The notes: generated by a model not told the origin, from the sequence alone. A DNA stretch of 29,660 bases from JALYNX01 sp964608055 (GCA_964608055.1 CAZSMJ010000011.1:1-29660); one strand, 5' to 3'; counted from the stretch's first letter, positions 1 to 7,459 are shown. A program made the numbers and translations.

Positions 1-121
1 TTCTCTTAGATCTTGTTGGTTGGGTCACAATGAACTCCTCTGGGAATGGCGGCGGCTCTGGAGACATGGCCACCAGCCGGTCGGCGAGATCTTTCATTCT
101 CTGATCGTCGATTTCGCTCAT
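1..121 (-). CDS. N-terminus of a hypothetical protein coupled to the ECF sigma factor (partial)
   Basis: This frame opens with ATG at 121-119 and is still open at the window edge, giving 40 residues that begin MSEIDDQRMKDLADRLVAMS and continue into a proline-rich stretch. Its ATG overlaps the stop codon of the upstream ECF sigma gene as ATGA (118-121), the usual sign of translational coupling. A gene coupled directly behind an ECF sigma factor is often its anti-sigma factor or a membrane-bound partner. That role is an inference from position only, because the visible part is an acidic soluble N-terminus without a recognisable zinc-binding anti-sigma motif. The rest of the gene is outside the window. 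Confidence 0.6.
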   Translation of the reverse strand, partial: MSEIDDQRMKDLADRLVAMSPEPPPFPEEFIVTQPTRSKR

Positions 122-567
122 GACAGCGACTCCTTGAGGTGCTTCCGCGCACGAGCGAGGTGACGCTTCACCGCTCCCGTGGAGACACCCATTTCTCTTG
201 CGACTGTTTCGACTGGGAGATCAGCCCAGTAGGTGAGGAGAACGGCTGCCCTCTGCTGCATCGAGAGCCGTTCCACCGCCCTCAGGACGTCGATGTCGAC
301 TTCCTGTGGCGAAGCTGTCTCGGGGCCCGCCGTCTTCAGCTCTCTGAGTCGGCGGGAGAGGGTGCTCCGGTGGTGATCTGTTGCCACGCTGAGCACCGCT
401 CGATAGAGATAGGCCCTCGGGTTGGTCACCTCGGGCCACTTCTTCGACGAAAAGGCCTTCAAACAGGCATCGGTCACCACGTCGGCAGCGTCAAAGGGCC
501 CCACCAAGCCAGTCGCGTACTTGGTGAGCTCGACGGCGTACGACCGATATACCTGTTCGTTGTCCAT
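118..567 (-). CDS. ECF-type RNA polymerase sigma factor (sigma-70 family)
   Basis: This 149-residue protein has the two-domain layout of extracytoplasmic-function sigma factors. Region 2 spans roughly residues 5-75 (YRSYAVELTKYATGLVG; VVTDACLKAFSS; NPRAYLYRAVLSVATDHHR). After a short linker comes a region 4 helix-turn-helix at about 95-145 (LSMQQRAAVLLTYWADLPV; EMGVSTGAVKRHLARARKHL). It should bind core RNA polymerase and direct it to a dedicated promoter set. I chose ATG 567 because the region 2 homology starts there. ATG 588 is also in frame, and neither has a clear Shine-Dalgarno sequence. The gene is divergent from the phosphodiesterase at 649 and its stop overlaps the next start as ATGA. 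The family assignment is firm; target genes and signal are unknown. Confidence 0.85.
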   Translation of the reverse strand: MDNEQVYRSYAVELTKYATGLVGPFDAADVVTDACLKAFSSKKWPEVTNPRAYLYRAVLSVATDHHRSTLSRRLRELKTAGPETASPQEVDIDVLRAVERLSMQQRAAVLLTYWADLPVETVAREMGVSTGAVKRHLARARKHLKESLS

Positions 568-648
568 CACACCTGTGGCGGTGATCATGTACGTGAGACG
601 GAGCCAACCGGCGGATTGGGTGACAGGTCGCAATAGCCTGCCGTGGCG

Positions 649-1728
649 ATGATCAACCCCGACTACACCGGAGGCGGTCTGGCGAATCTGGTGACGGAGT
701 TGGAAGGCCGTCTCACCGGCCAACAGGCTGGTGTCGCTCTCCGCTCCGACTTGGCAATTGAGCTCCCGGACGCCCGCACCTACGTGTTGCTCCTAGTCGA
801 CGGTCTTGGGATCGCCCAACTCGATCATCCTTCCGCCGAAACGATGAGCGCTGCCAATCGGGGGACCCTGCACGCCCCGTTCCCCACCACCACCAGTGTC
901 TCTCTGGCCACGGTCGCCACGGGTCGGCCCCCCTCCCAGCATGGACTGGTCTCTCACCTCACCTGGCTGGAGGAAGCGGGCGGAGTGGTCAATACCCTGA
1001 AATGGGTGGACCTGGCAGGTCTCCCCGTGGTCTACGACTACGCGTCCGTGCTCCCCAAGCACAACCTCTGGGAGCGTCTGCGCGCCGCAGGTGTCGAGCC
1101 GATCACCGTCCAACCCGGCTCTTTCGAGGGCAGCCCGTTGTCCCGCCTCCTCTATCGGGGAGCCCGTTTTGAGCCCACCTGGGACAACTCCGACCTGGTC
1201 AAGGCCACGGTGCAGTTGGCGGAGAGCGGACGGCGGTTCATCTTCACCTATGTGTGGCAGGTCGACTTCGCCGCTCACGTCAACGGTTTGGGCTCACCTG
1301 AGTTCCACCAGGCGATGGCTTTCGCGGCCAGGGTGTGGGACGACCTGGCCTCCAGGCTTCCAGCCGACGTCGCATTGATCGGCACTGCGGACCACGGTCT
1401 GGTCGAGTTCTCCGAGAAAGACAAGATCCTGGTCCGCGACAATCGGTTCGACGCGCTGCGATTCGCCGGCGACCCACGCGGGATCCTGCTTTGGGGCGAC
1501 CGCTCGTTGATCGACGACTTGCGGGAGCACACCGGGGGCACCCTCGTCGACCCGTTGGGCCTGATCGGCCCCGAGCCGTCTGCCGATGCCCGACAGCGTG
1601 TTGGACACGACCTCCTGGTTCCTCCCGAGGGGAAGGTGATCCTCCCCCCCGGTTTCGACAAACGGCTCCGCTGTTATCACGGCGGACTGTCCCCCGCGGA
1701 GATCGAAATCCCGCTTCTGGTTCGTTGA
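649..1728 (+). CDS. Alkaline phosphatase superfamily protein (nucleotide pyrophosphatase/phosphodiesterase type)
   Basis: This protein of about 359 residues carries the metal-site motifs of the alkaline phosphatase fold in the right order. They are YVLLLVDGLG near residue 48 (first metal-binding Asp), APFPTTTSVSLATVATGRPP near 75 (catalytic Thr nucleophile region), VWQVDFAAHVNG near 203 (Asp and His ligands), GTADHGLVEF near 245 (Asp-His) and YHGGLSPAEIEIPLL at the C-terminus (last His). Related proteins hydrolyse phosphodiesters, pyrophosphates or phosphonates, and the substrate here is not evident. No signal peptide is visible, so it is probably cytoplasmic. A GTG at 643 is six bases upstream in frame. 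A TAGCCT -10-like hexamer at 634-639 would give a leaderless or almost leaderless message from either start, and no Shine-Dalgarno sequence is present. Confidence 0.85.
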   Translation: MINPDYTGGGLANLVTELEGRLTGQQAGVALRSDLAIELPDARTYVLLLVDGLGIAQLDHPSAETMSAANRGTLHAPFPTTTSVSLATVATGRPPSQHGLVSHLTWLEEAGGVVNTLKWVDLAGLPVVYDYASVLPKHNLWERLRAAGVEPITVQPGSFEGSPLSRLLYRGARFEPTWDNSDLVKATVQLAESGRRFIFTYVWQVDFAAHVNGLGSPEFHQAMAFAARVWDDLASRLPADVALIGTADHGLVEFSEKDKILVRDNRFDALRFAGDPRGILLWGDRSLIDDLREHTGGTLVDPLGLIGPEPSADARQRVGHDLLVPPEGKVILPPGFDKRLRCYHGGLSPAEIEIPLLVR

Positions 1729-1804
1729 ACGACTCCTGGTGTATCAGGGATGCTGCCGAGGGGTAAAGGGATGGACGGCAGTAGCCCCGACTGGAGGAGA
1801 CGGC

Positions 1805-2011
1805 ATGTACCCCAGCAGTTTCGAGCCCATGGAACAGAGCGACATCGACCATCCGGAGCCAATGGAGGAACGTCGCGCCGCATCATCCTGGAAGACCTGG
1901 TTGATGGTGATGCTCGCTATCGGCGTCTTTGTCCTCGTGTTCATGCTGATGGGTGACCCCGAAGCAGCCACCGAGACGAGCCAGGTGCTGTCGGACACGC
2001 CCGCCAACTGA
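1805..2011 (+). CDS. Small single-span membrane protein
   Basis: This 68-residue protein starts at an ATG with a strong ribosome-binding site (GGAGGAG ending 6-7 bases before it), which is why the longer in-frame starts upstream were discarded. An acidic N-terminal segment with repeated Glu-Pro-Met is followed by one hydrophobic helix at about residues 30-50 (WLMVMLAIGVFVLVFMLMG) and a short acidic/threonine-rich tail. I do not recognise a family. The topology is that of a single-pass membrane peptide. It lies between the phosphodiesterase and a DUF6328-type membrane protein on the same strand, about 75 bases after the former, so the three could share transcripts. Confidence 0.7.
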   Translation: MYPSSFEPMEQSDIDHPEPMEERRAASSWKTWLMVMLAIGVFVLVFMLMGDPEAATETSQVLSDTPAN

Positions 2012-2059
2012 GTCCGGGAACCCACGGGCCGCATACACTCGGATCCGAGGCATATCTGA

Positions 2060-2530
2060 ATGGATGAGGCACCCCGTGACGAAGACATCGACGACGCGTT
2101 CCGTGCCTTCCTGGAGGGGCTCAGAACCACTCTTCCAGGTGTCCAGGTTCTTTTCGCATTCCTCCTGATCCTCCCCCTGCAGGAATCGTTTCATGATCTG
2201 GCCCGCTCCGAACGAGTTGCGTTCTATTTCGCATTCTTCGGCTCGGCTCTCGCCTCCATCCTCCTAATCGCCCCGAGCGCTCATCAACGCCTCAGGGCGC
2301 CCATCTCCGGTGTGAAGAGACGATCAGCCCGGCATCTCCAGATAACTGTTCGGATCACCATCGTGGGCACAGTCATCTTCGCCGTGGCTCTGGCCGCCGC
2401 GGTATATCTGGTCTCGTCCCTCGTCATGGACGGAATCGGAGTCATCCTCGCCACGATCGCAGTCACCGCTCTACTCGGCTGGTCGTGGTTTTACGTGCCA
2501 TTGGTGACATTCTCCGACCACAAAAAGTGA
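2060..2530 (+). CDS. DUF6328-like four-helix membrane protein
   Basis: This 156-residue protein has a charged N-terminus and four hydrophobic segments at about residues 30-48, 58-78, 98-122 and 128-148. The stretch LPGVQVLFAFLLILPLQESF followed by an RxxFYFAFFGSALASILLIAP segment and a basic loop resembles DUF6328, a family of actinobacterial membrane proteins of unknown function; this is recognition from memory, not a search. The ATG at 2060 sits a few bases after a TA-rich stretch without a clear Shine-Dalgarno sequence, so the message may be leaderless. No catalytic residues can be named. Confidence 0.65.
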   Translation: MDEAPRDEDIDDAFRAFLEGLRTTLPGVQVLFAFLLILPLQESFHDLARSERVAFYFAFFGSALASILLIAPSAHQRLRAPISGVKRRSARHLQITVRITIVGTVIFAVALAAAVYLVSSLVMDGIGVILATIAVTALLGWSWFYVPLVTFSDHKK

Positions 2531-2581
2531 TACCCGGTTGACGGCACCGACGCCGACTCCTCTTTCGTAAGCCCGAAAAGG

Positions 2582-4429
2582 GTGCCAACATGCACTCATC
2601 CCTTCCCCCTTCCCGTGGTGAGTGTCGGCTCTCCCACCCCCAGGACCCCCCGACTCGCAGAGCGAATCGGTTCCCAGGCGACCGTTGGCGCCCTGGCCTT
2701 CCTCGTCGTGCTTGGGCTGGGGATCACGCTGATCGTGCTGGTCAGAGAGTCCCTCGATCAAGCCCGCGATTCGAGGCGCTCGGTCGAGATTGCACGCATC
2801 TCGGATGCATCGATCGCCGTGCTCGACGCCTTACAACGAGAACGGGGCCTCGGCGAGCTCTATCTGGCCAGCGGCGACTTGGCCGATCAGGGTCATTACC
2901 AAGAGACTTTCGCGGAGACGGACGAGGCGGGAGAGGTGTATTCGGCCACCTGGCTGTCAAGCGGCGTCGAGATTCGGCAGGAGGAGCAGGGTGCGATGAC
3001 CGGGGTGACAGCGACCCTGGCCCCCCTGGAACAGATTCGTTCCGCGGTGGTCGATGCCGAAGGCGAGTCACCCGTGGACCTCTACGCAGGGCTGGTGGAC
3101 CCAATTCGACAAACCCTGTCCGATATGGCCCTCCTCACCAATGATGCCGAGGACGTGCGGATGAGACGCGCAGTCCTCTCCCTCCTCGACTCGTCGGCAT
3201 CATTAGCCACCAGACGAGCCGCCGTGGCTCGCTTGCTGGCGGCATCCGAGGATCTGACCCAACAAGAACAGATTCAGCTGTCGTTGCTCGGTCGCGAGTC
3301 GGATGTGAACCTGCGGGCGGCCCAAGCCCTACTCAGCGGAGGATTTCGCTCGCAAGTCGCCGAGCTGGCCGACTCCGGTGAGTCGCAGGCCGTGGAGGAA
3401 ACTCTGGAGCAGATAATCAACCAGACCGATCTCGAAGTCACGCCCCAATCGTGGTTCGCAATAGCCACCGCGGAAATCGACCTCGTGCTCGAACAGGCGA
3501 TGAGGCTCAACGACGAGGTGCGGGAACGGGCTGTCCAAGGGATCGCCGACGCCCGCCGCGCAGTGACCATGACGATCACATTGGTCGGCGCCCTGTTCGC
3601 GCTCTCCATTCTCGCGGCGTGGAGCGCGATCACTGCGAGCCGGGAGCGGGCCAAGGCACTCGCCGAGCACCGCGACCTGGTCAACGGCCTGTTGCGGTGG
3701 TTCGGCAGTGAGTCCCTACCCTCGGTCGACGGGTTGGAGATGGAGGTTCGGTACCGGCCATCAGCGACCCGTGCCGGAGCGGGTGGGGACTGGTACGACG
3801 TGTTCTTCGACGCCAGCGGCGACCTCGCCTTGGTCATGGGGGACGTATCGGGTCATGGCTCGCAAACCGTGGCGCACATGGCGGAGATGCGCAACACTCT
3901 GCGCGGCTTGGCCCATGCCGGCGTGGGAGGCCCGGCCCGTCAACTCGAAATCATCGATCAAACGATCGAGACGACCGAATTGACAACGGTCTTCTACGCC
4001 CTGATCTCAGCCGCAACCGGTGGCCTGCGCTACAGCAGAGCGGGGCACATTCCGGCCATCCTCTGCCAAGCGGATGGGACAGTCGAGATCCTCGATGAGG
4101 GCTCGGACACCCCGGTCGGGATAACAGCGAACGGCATTCGGACCGAAGCCTCTGTGACTCTCGCCGAGGGTGACCTTCTGGTCATGTTCACTGACGGGTT
4201 GATCGAGGAGCCGGGTCGCGACGTCTACGAGTCCTTGGACGAGCTCATTGCCCAGGTGGCCTCGCACAACGGGAGCCTCGAGGGGCTGGCCGACCAGCTC
4301 ATGTCCAGCCAACCGAGCCGTGGCACGGGGGATGACGCGTCGATCCTCCTGGTACGGATTACCGCGGCCGGCGCTCTAACCGTCAGCCAGGAGGGTTTGA
4401 CCCAGACCGGTGATCTCCAGGATTCTTGA
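2582..4429 (+). CDS. Membrane NIT-sensor SpoIIE-type PP2C phosphatase
   Basis: This protein of about 615 residues begins with a transmembrane helix (about 33-56). An extracytoplasmic helical domain follows that starts with LDALQRERGLGELYLASGD, a typical nitrate/nitrite-sensing (NIT) domain signature. A second transmembrane helix lies near 330-350, and a C-terminal SpoIIE/RsbU-type PP2C phosphatase domain spans about 380-605. The metal-binding acidic residues are intact: GGDWYDVF, GDVSGHG, FTDGLIEEPG and GDDASILL. Such enzymes dephosphorylate STAS-domain anti-anti-sigma factors and so switch on alternative sigma factors. An STAS gene lies immediately downstream, convergent and overlapping by 54 bases, which makes it the first candidate substrate. 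The start is uncertain: GTG 2582 gives the longest protein, and GTG 2615 or 2618 would also keep the first helix. The bound ligand cannot be read from sequence. Confidence 0.85.
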   Translation: MPTCTHPFPLPVVSVGSPTPRTPRLAERIGSQATVGALAFLVVLGLGITLIVLVRESLDQARDSRRSVEIARISDASIAVLDALQRERGLGELYLASGDLADQGHYQETFAETDEAGEVYSATWLSSGVEIRQEEQGAMTGVTATLAPLEQIRSAVVDAEGESPVDLYAGLVDPIRQTLSDMALLTNDAEDVRMRRAVLSLLDSSASLATRRAAVARLLAASEDLTQQEQIQLSLLGRESDVNLRAAQALLSGGFRSQVAELADSGESQAVEETLEQIINQTDLEVTPQSWFAIATAEIDLVLEQAMRLNDEVRERAVQGIADARRAVTMTITLVGALFALSILAAWSAITASRERAKALAEHRDLVNGLLRWFGSESLPSVDGLEMEVRYRPSATRAGAGGDWYDVFFDASGDLALVMGDVSGHGSQTVAHMAEMRNTLRGLAHAGVGGPARQLEIIDQTIETTELTTVFYALISAATGGLRYSRAGHIPAILCQADGTVEILDEGSDTPVGITANGIRTEASVTLAEGDLLVMFTDGLIEEPGRDVYESLDELIAQVASHNGSLEGLADQLMSSQPSRGTGDDASILLVRITAAGALTVSQEGLTQTGDLQDS

Positions 4430-4696
4430 GACCGCGGTCGAGGGGTTGACGAGAGTCAGACTCCTGCCCTCCCCGGCACATCGAGAGTGGGCGGCCACCA
4501 ATACACGGAGCCCCGTCGAATCGAGGAAGGTGACACCATCGAGGTCGATTGTGATGTCGACCCCTTCCTCCCCAGCCAAAGCCTCTTCAATTGCCGACTC
4601 GACCTGGGGCGCCGCGGCGAGATCGATCTCACCGGTAAGGCGGACGGTCACTCGCCGGGCGTCTCTGTCGACTGTGTAGGTGAAACTGGTCGTCAA
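4376..4696 (-). CDS. STAS-domain anti-anti-sigma factor
   Basis: This protein of about 106 residues is a single STAS domain: a beta strand (RRVTVRLTGEIDLAAAPQVE), a helix, then IDLDGVTFLDSTGLRVLVAA, in which the Ser of DSTG is the position phosphorylated by RsbW-type kinases. The C-terminal half (LTLVNPSTAVSRILEITGL) is also typical of SpoIIAA/RsbV proteins. It should bind and sequester an anti-sigma factor when unphosphorylated. The frame extends to 4807, but that N-terminus is arginine-rich non-homologous sequence. TTG 4696 gives the usual family length, with a GAGGGG run directly before it. A TACTAT -10-like hexamer lies at 4727-4732 on this strand. The last 54 bases overlap the 3' end of the phosphatase gene that probably acts on it. 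Confidence 0.8.
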   Translation of the reverse strand: MTTSFTYTVDRDARRVTVRLTGEIDLAAAPQVESAIEEALAGEEGVDITIDLDGVTFLDSTGLRVLVAAHSRCAGEGRSLTLVNPSTAVSRILEITGLGQTLLADG

Positions 4697-4833
4697 ACCC
4701 CTCGGACTCCGTCTCGAAGGGCGCGGATAGTAGCGCCACCGTGAGGTATGAACCCGATGAGCCAGGGGAAGGCAGATCAGAGCGGTCCTCGAGAGGAGGC
4801 CCGCCATCCATTTGCGGATAAGGAGGTTCCGAA

Positions 4834-5037
4834 ATGACTGATTGGACCCAGAGAATGAAGGACGACGGCCACTGGCAGCGCTTCAAGGGCTCAGTTCGTG
4901 AGCGCTGGGCTGACCTGACCGACGACGAGATCGAGCAAGCTCGGGGAAACCTGGATCAGCTCGTGGGAGCGATCAAGGCGAAGACTGGTGAGGGCGCCGC
5001 CACGATCAAGGACGTTCTCAGCCGCCTGAATGCCTGA
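4834..5037 (+). CDS. CsbD-like stress protein
   Basis: This 67-residue soluble protein matches the CsbD pattern: GHWQRFKGSVRERWADLTDD, then an Asp-Asp-Glu-rich helix (DEIEQARGNLDQLVGAIKAK) and TGEGAATIKDVLSRL. CsbD family proteins are small and helical, and in Bacillus subtilis they belong to the SigB general stress regulon; their biochemical role is unknown. The ATG has an excellent ribosome-binding site (AAGGAGG, 4820-4826). The gene lies between an STAS gene and an RsbW-like kinase gene, which fits stress control, but I found no SigB-type promoter in front of it. Its last 20 bases overlap the 3' end of the convergent kinase gene. Confidence 0.85.
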   Translation: MTDWTQRMKDDGHWQRFKGSVRERWADLTDDEIEQARGNLDQLVGAIKAKTGEGAATIKDVLSRLNA

Positions 5038-5485
5038 AACTCACCGGTGACTGGCTGCGACTCGTGTCGGAGCGAGTCACCAATTCCGGAACCTTCGAAA
5101 TCTCAACCCAAACGGTGCAAACACCGTTGGTTTCGATTCCCCAACTGGCCGCGATGCGATCAACGATCAGGAGCCCGAGACCGCCGCTTCTCAGGCTGGT
5201 CATCGCGTCGAATCCCGTGCCCCAGTCGGACACCTCGAGACGAATCCGCGAGTCTGAGAGCTTCATCTGCATCTTGATTGGCTTGGTGCTGAACGAGTGG
5301 CGCACGCTGTTGGTCACCAACTCAGAGACGACCAGGACGACATCGTCGTAGCGGGGCTCCAACTTGGGTCGGAGCTTCGACATCCGGTCTCGGGCTTTGG
5401 CTGGTGCCCGGTCATCGGCTTTTAGGACTAGACGCATATCGTTCACAACTGCTTGGCGCCTGGTGAGGGAGCCGAATCGGGTCAT
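5018..5485 (-). CDS. RsbW-like serine kinase / anti-sigma regulatory ATPase
   Basis: This protein of about 155 residues has a GHKL/HATPase_c_2 fold. The N box is VLVVSELVTNSVRHS (near residue 55), the G1 box is VSDWGTGFDA (near 92) and the G2 box is GGLGLLIVDRIAASWGI (near 107). Unlike the two anti-sigma-like proteins near 7.5-8.3 kb, all ATP-binding motifs are present, so it can be a real STAS-protein kinase. Partner switching would pair it with the STAS protein at 4376-4696; this is inference. ATG 5485 follows a TAAATT hexamer (5494-5499, this strand) by eight bases, which suggests a leaderless start. ATG 5515 is an in-frame alternative and would suit the SigF-like promoter farther upstream at 5579-5604. 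It overlaps the csbD-like gene tail-to-tail. Confidence 0.8.
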   Translation of the reverse strand: MTRFGSLTRRQAVVNDMRLVLKADDRAPAKARDRMSKLRPKLEPRYDDVVLVVSELVTNSVRHSFSTKPIKMQMKLSDSRIRLEVSDWGTGFDAMTSLRSGGLGLLIVDRIAASWGIETNGVCTVWVEISKVPELVTRSDTSRSQSPVSFRHSGG

Positions 5486-5519
5486 AGGTGACAAATTTAC
5501 CGCCTGACCTTCCATGATC

Positions 5520-5546
5520 CTGGGTTCCCGGGATCTGGGTTCCCGG
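5520..5546 (+). repeat. Short direct repeat in the kinase/oxidoreductase intergenic region
   Basis: The 12-mer CTGGGTTCCCGG occurs twice at 15-base spacing (5520-5531 and 5535-5546). Each copy contains GGGTTCCC, which is nearly self-complementary. It lies in the leader between the SigF-like promoter at 5579-5604 and the kinase start, so it could be a protein-binding site or an RNA structure. No function is claimed. Confidence 0.5.
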
Positions 5547-5578
5547 CTCCTGCCTGGCGCGGCTTTTATGTCGTTGAC

Positions 5579-5604
5579 TACCCAACAGGCCTATTGCCTA
5601 AACG
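5579..5604 (-). promoter_or_regulatory. SigF/SigB-type promoter candidate for the RsbW-like kinase
   Basis: On the minus strand CGTTT (5604-5600) is followed after exactly 16 bases by GGGTA (5583-5579). This is one mismatch from GGTTT-N16-GGGTA, the SigF-type consensus of actinobacteria. It points toward the kinase gene and would leave a leader of roughly 55-90 bases depending on the start codon used. Confidence 0.5.
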
Positions 5605-5662
5605 TCGCTGACCATCCGACAGCCTCCGACCGGTGTGGTTGCCAGGCGAGTCGTCGTCTCCA

Positions 5663-5687
5663 TGTTTCCTTTTCGGTCAATCGGGTA
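5663..5687 (+). promoter_or_regulatory. SigF/SigB-type promoter candidate for the F420 oxidoreductase
   Basis: TGTTT (5663-5667), a 15-base spacer and GGGTA (5683-5687, followed by T) match the SigF-type pattern with one mismatch in the -35 element and a perfect GGGTAT -10 element. Transcription would begin within a few bases of the ATG at 5698, giving an almost leaderless message. This agrees with the lack of a Shine-Dalgarno sequence there. Confidence 0.6.
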
Positions 5688-5697
5688 TCGATTCATC

Positions 5698-6651
5698 ATG
5701 AGCATCAAGTACGGCCTAACCCTGTCCAGCGAAGAACATCCGCCTGGACGTTTGGTGGAAATCGCAGTCGCGGCCGAGGACACGGGCTTCGACTTCGTTT
5801 CCATCTCTGATCACTTCCATCCATGGATCAGTGAGCAAGGTCACAGTCCCTTCGTTTGGTCGGTTCTGGGGGCCATTGCCGCGGCGACGAAGCGGGTCGA
5901 GGTCGGGGTGGGAGTCAGCTGTCCCATCATGCGCATCCATCCAGTCGTCTATGCCCACGCCGTTGCAACCACCGCTTCCCTCCTCGAGGGTCGTCTCAGT
6001 TGGGGTGTAGGCACCGGAGAGGCACTCAACGAACACGTCACCGGAAGGCGCTGGCCCCCGAGCGATAGGCGTCTCGCGATGCTGGAAGAGGCGATAGAAG
6101 TCATCAGACGCCTCTGGAACGAAGACAGCGTCACCCATCACGGCACCCATTTCACAGTCGAGGACGCCCGTATCTTCGACAAACCCTTGGAGCTGCCACC
6201 GATTGTCGTCGCCGCTGCCGGCCCCGAGGCTGCGGAGCTGGCCGCCCGCAGCGGAGACGGGCTTTGGACCACGGGCCTTGAGCCGGAGGTGATCAAGACC
6301 TACTTGGACGCCGGAGGCATCGGGTCCGTTTGGGTTCAACTCTCACTCTGTTGGGACCCGGATCAGGAGAAGGCCCTGGACCGCGCTCATCGGGTGTGGC
6401 CCAACACCGGGCTTCCCGGTCAGCTGGCACAGGATTTGAGGACGGTGCTCGATTTCGAACAGGCAGTAACGCTCGTCGATCGTGAACTGATCGAGCAGTC
6501 ATTGCCATGCGGGCCGGACCCAGAGCCGATCCTGAAATCGATCAAGAAGGCCATCGAACTCGGGGCCGATCACATCTACTTGCATCAGATCGGTGATCCC
6601 AGCGATGGATTTCTCGACTTCTGGACGGACACAATCCGGCCGGAGCTCTGA
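5698..6651 (+). CDS. F420-dependent LLM-class oxidoreductase (TIGR03557-like)
   Basis: This 317-residue TIM-barrel protein belongs to the luciferase-like monooxygenase superfamily. Diagnostic stretches are the start SIKYGLTLSSEEHPPGRLVE, then FVSISDHFHPWISEQGHSPF, which is characteristic of the F420-dependent TIGR03557 group related to F420-dependent glucose-6-phosphate dehydrogenase. LSWGVGTGEALNEHVTG and IVVAAAGPEAAELAARSGDG follow. It probably uses reduced or oxidised coenzyme F420 in a hydride transfer; the substrate is unknown. ATG 5698 was chosen because homology begins exactly there. A longer reading from 5635 adds an unrelated arginine/phenylalanine-rich leader. The gene sits inside the sigma-regulator cluster and has a SigF-type promoter immediately upstream, which suggests a stress-induced redox role. 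It converges with the sigma operon ending at 6701. Confidence 0.87.
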   Translation: MSIKYGLTLSSEEHPPGRLVEIAVAAEDTGFDFVSISDHFHPWISEQGHSPFVWSVLGAIAAATKRVEVGVGVSCPIMRIHPVVYAHAVATTASLLEGRLSWGVGTGEALNEHVTGRRWPPSDRRLAMLEEAIEVIRRLWNEDSVTHHGTHFTVEDARIFDKPLELPPIVVAAAGPEAAELAARSGDGLWTTGLEPEVIKTYLDAGGIGSVWVQLSLCWDPDQEKALDRAHRVWPNTGLPGQLAQDLRTVLDFEQAVTLVDRELIEQSLPCGPDPEPILKSIKKAIELGADHIYLHQIGDPSDGFLDFWTDTIRPEL

Positions 6652-6653
6652 TC

Positions 6654-6669
6654 ACTGTCTTTGGACAGT
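6654..6669. terminator. Weak hairpin between convergent genes
   Basis: ACTGTC (6654-6659), a TTTG loop and GACAGT (6664-6669) form a six-base-pair stem just after the oxidoreductase stop and before the convergent sigma gene ends. There is no long T tract, so any termination function is tentative. Confidence 0.35.
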
Positions 6670-6700
6670 CGTTGGGTCACCCCTCAGGCACCAGCTCGAT

Positions 6701-7459
6701 TCAGGGATCACCGCCGACATCGTCGATCACGTGGCCCAGCTCTTGTCGAAGGTCCTCCAAAGTTCGGCTCAAGATCCGCGAGACATGAACCTGGGAAACG
6801 CCGATCTCCTGAGCTATTTCCCCCTGAGTCCTGCCGTCGAAGAAACGCAGGTACAACACCATCCGCTCCCGTTCGGGAAGGGTCCGCAAATGGACAGCCA
6901 ACGCTCCTCGGACGGCGGCAGTCTCGAACTCGGGGTCAACATCACCCAGATGGTCGACAAGTGTGGTCTCGCCGTCTTCCCCAACAGTGCGATCGAGCGA
7001 ACTCGCGGTGTAAGCGGCCCCGGCATCGAGGGCCTCCAAGACTTGCTCGTCGTCGACCTCTAGTTGCTCGGCTATCTCCGCGATCGTGGGAGACCTGCCC
7101 AGCGAGTGAGTCAGCTCGTCAACCGTCCGAGACACCTCCAACCAGAGGTTCTGGAGGGAGCGAGGCACCCGGACCGACCACGCCTGATCACGGAAGTAAT
7201 GCTTGATCTCACCGATGATGGTGCGGCCGGCATAGGTCGAAAACTGGACCTCACGCTCCGGGTCGAACCGATCAATCGCCTTCAACAACCCGTAACGCGC
7301 GACTTGGACCAGATCGTCCAACGCCACTCCACGCCCTCGAAATCGGCGGGCGAGGCGCTGGGCCAGTCCATCGAACATCTCGACAAGCTCGCGCTTGGCA
7401 TCGGGTTGGTCCCGCTCACGGAAGAGCTCGAGAAGTCTCGGCGCGTCGCTGTCAACCAT
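6701..7459 (-). CDS. SigB/SigF-family general stress RNA polymerase sigma factor
   Basis: This 252-residue protein has the regions of group 3 sigma factors. Region 2 is at about 45-100 (LDDLVQVARYGLLKAIDRFD; VQFSTYAGRTIIGEIKHYFR; WSVRVPRSLQ). Region 3 is at about 105-150 (VDELTHSLGRSPTIAEIAEQ). Region 4 is at about 190-245 (LPERERMVLYLRFFDGRTQG; EIGVSQVHVSRILSRTLEDL). The RDQAWSVRVPR motif is characteristic of the SigB/SigF stress and sporulation family. Its ATG overlaps the end of the upstream anti-sigma gene by eight bases, the conserved rsbW-sigB / usfX-sigF arrangement. It is the obvious candidate to read the GGTTT-N16-GGGTA promoters found elsewhere in the window. Confidence 0.92.
   Translation of the reverse strand: MVDSDAPRLLELFRERDQPDAKRELVEMFDGLAQRLARRFRGRGVALDDLVQVARYGLLKAIDRFDPEREVQFSTYAGRTIIGEIKHYFRDQAWSVRVPRSLQNLWLEVSRTVDELTHSLGRSPTIAEIAEQLEVDDEQVLEALDAGAAYTASSLDRTVGEDGETTLVDHLGDVDPEFETAAVRGALAVHLRTLPERERMVLYLRFFDGRTQGEIAQEIGVSQVHVSRILSRTLEDLRQELGHVIDDVGGDP

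Noticed and set aside
1738..1765. Possible further SigF-type promoter before the small membrane protein at 1805 (GGTGT, 18-base spacer, GGGTA)
   Set aside because: The -35 element has one mismatch and the spacer is outside the usual 15-17 bases, so it was not counted in the regulon.
4430..4744. Plus-strand ORFs opposite the STAS gene
   Set aside because: The STAS domain with its DSTG phosphorylation site is on the minus strand; the plus-strand frames show no domain features.
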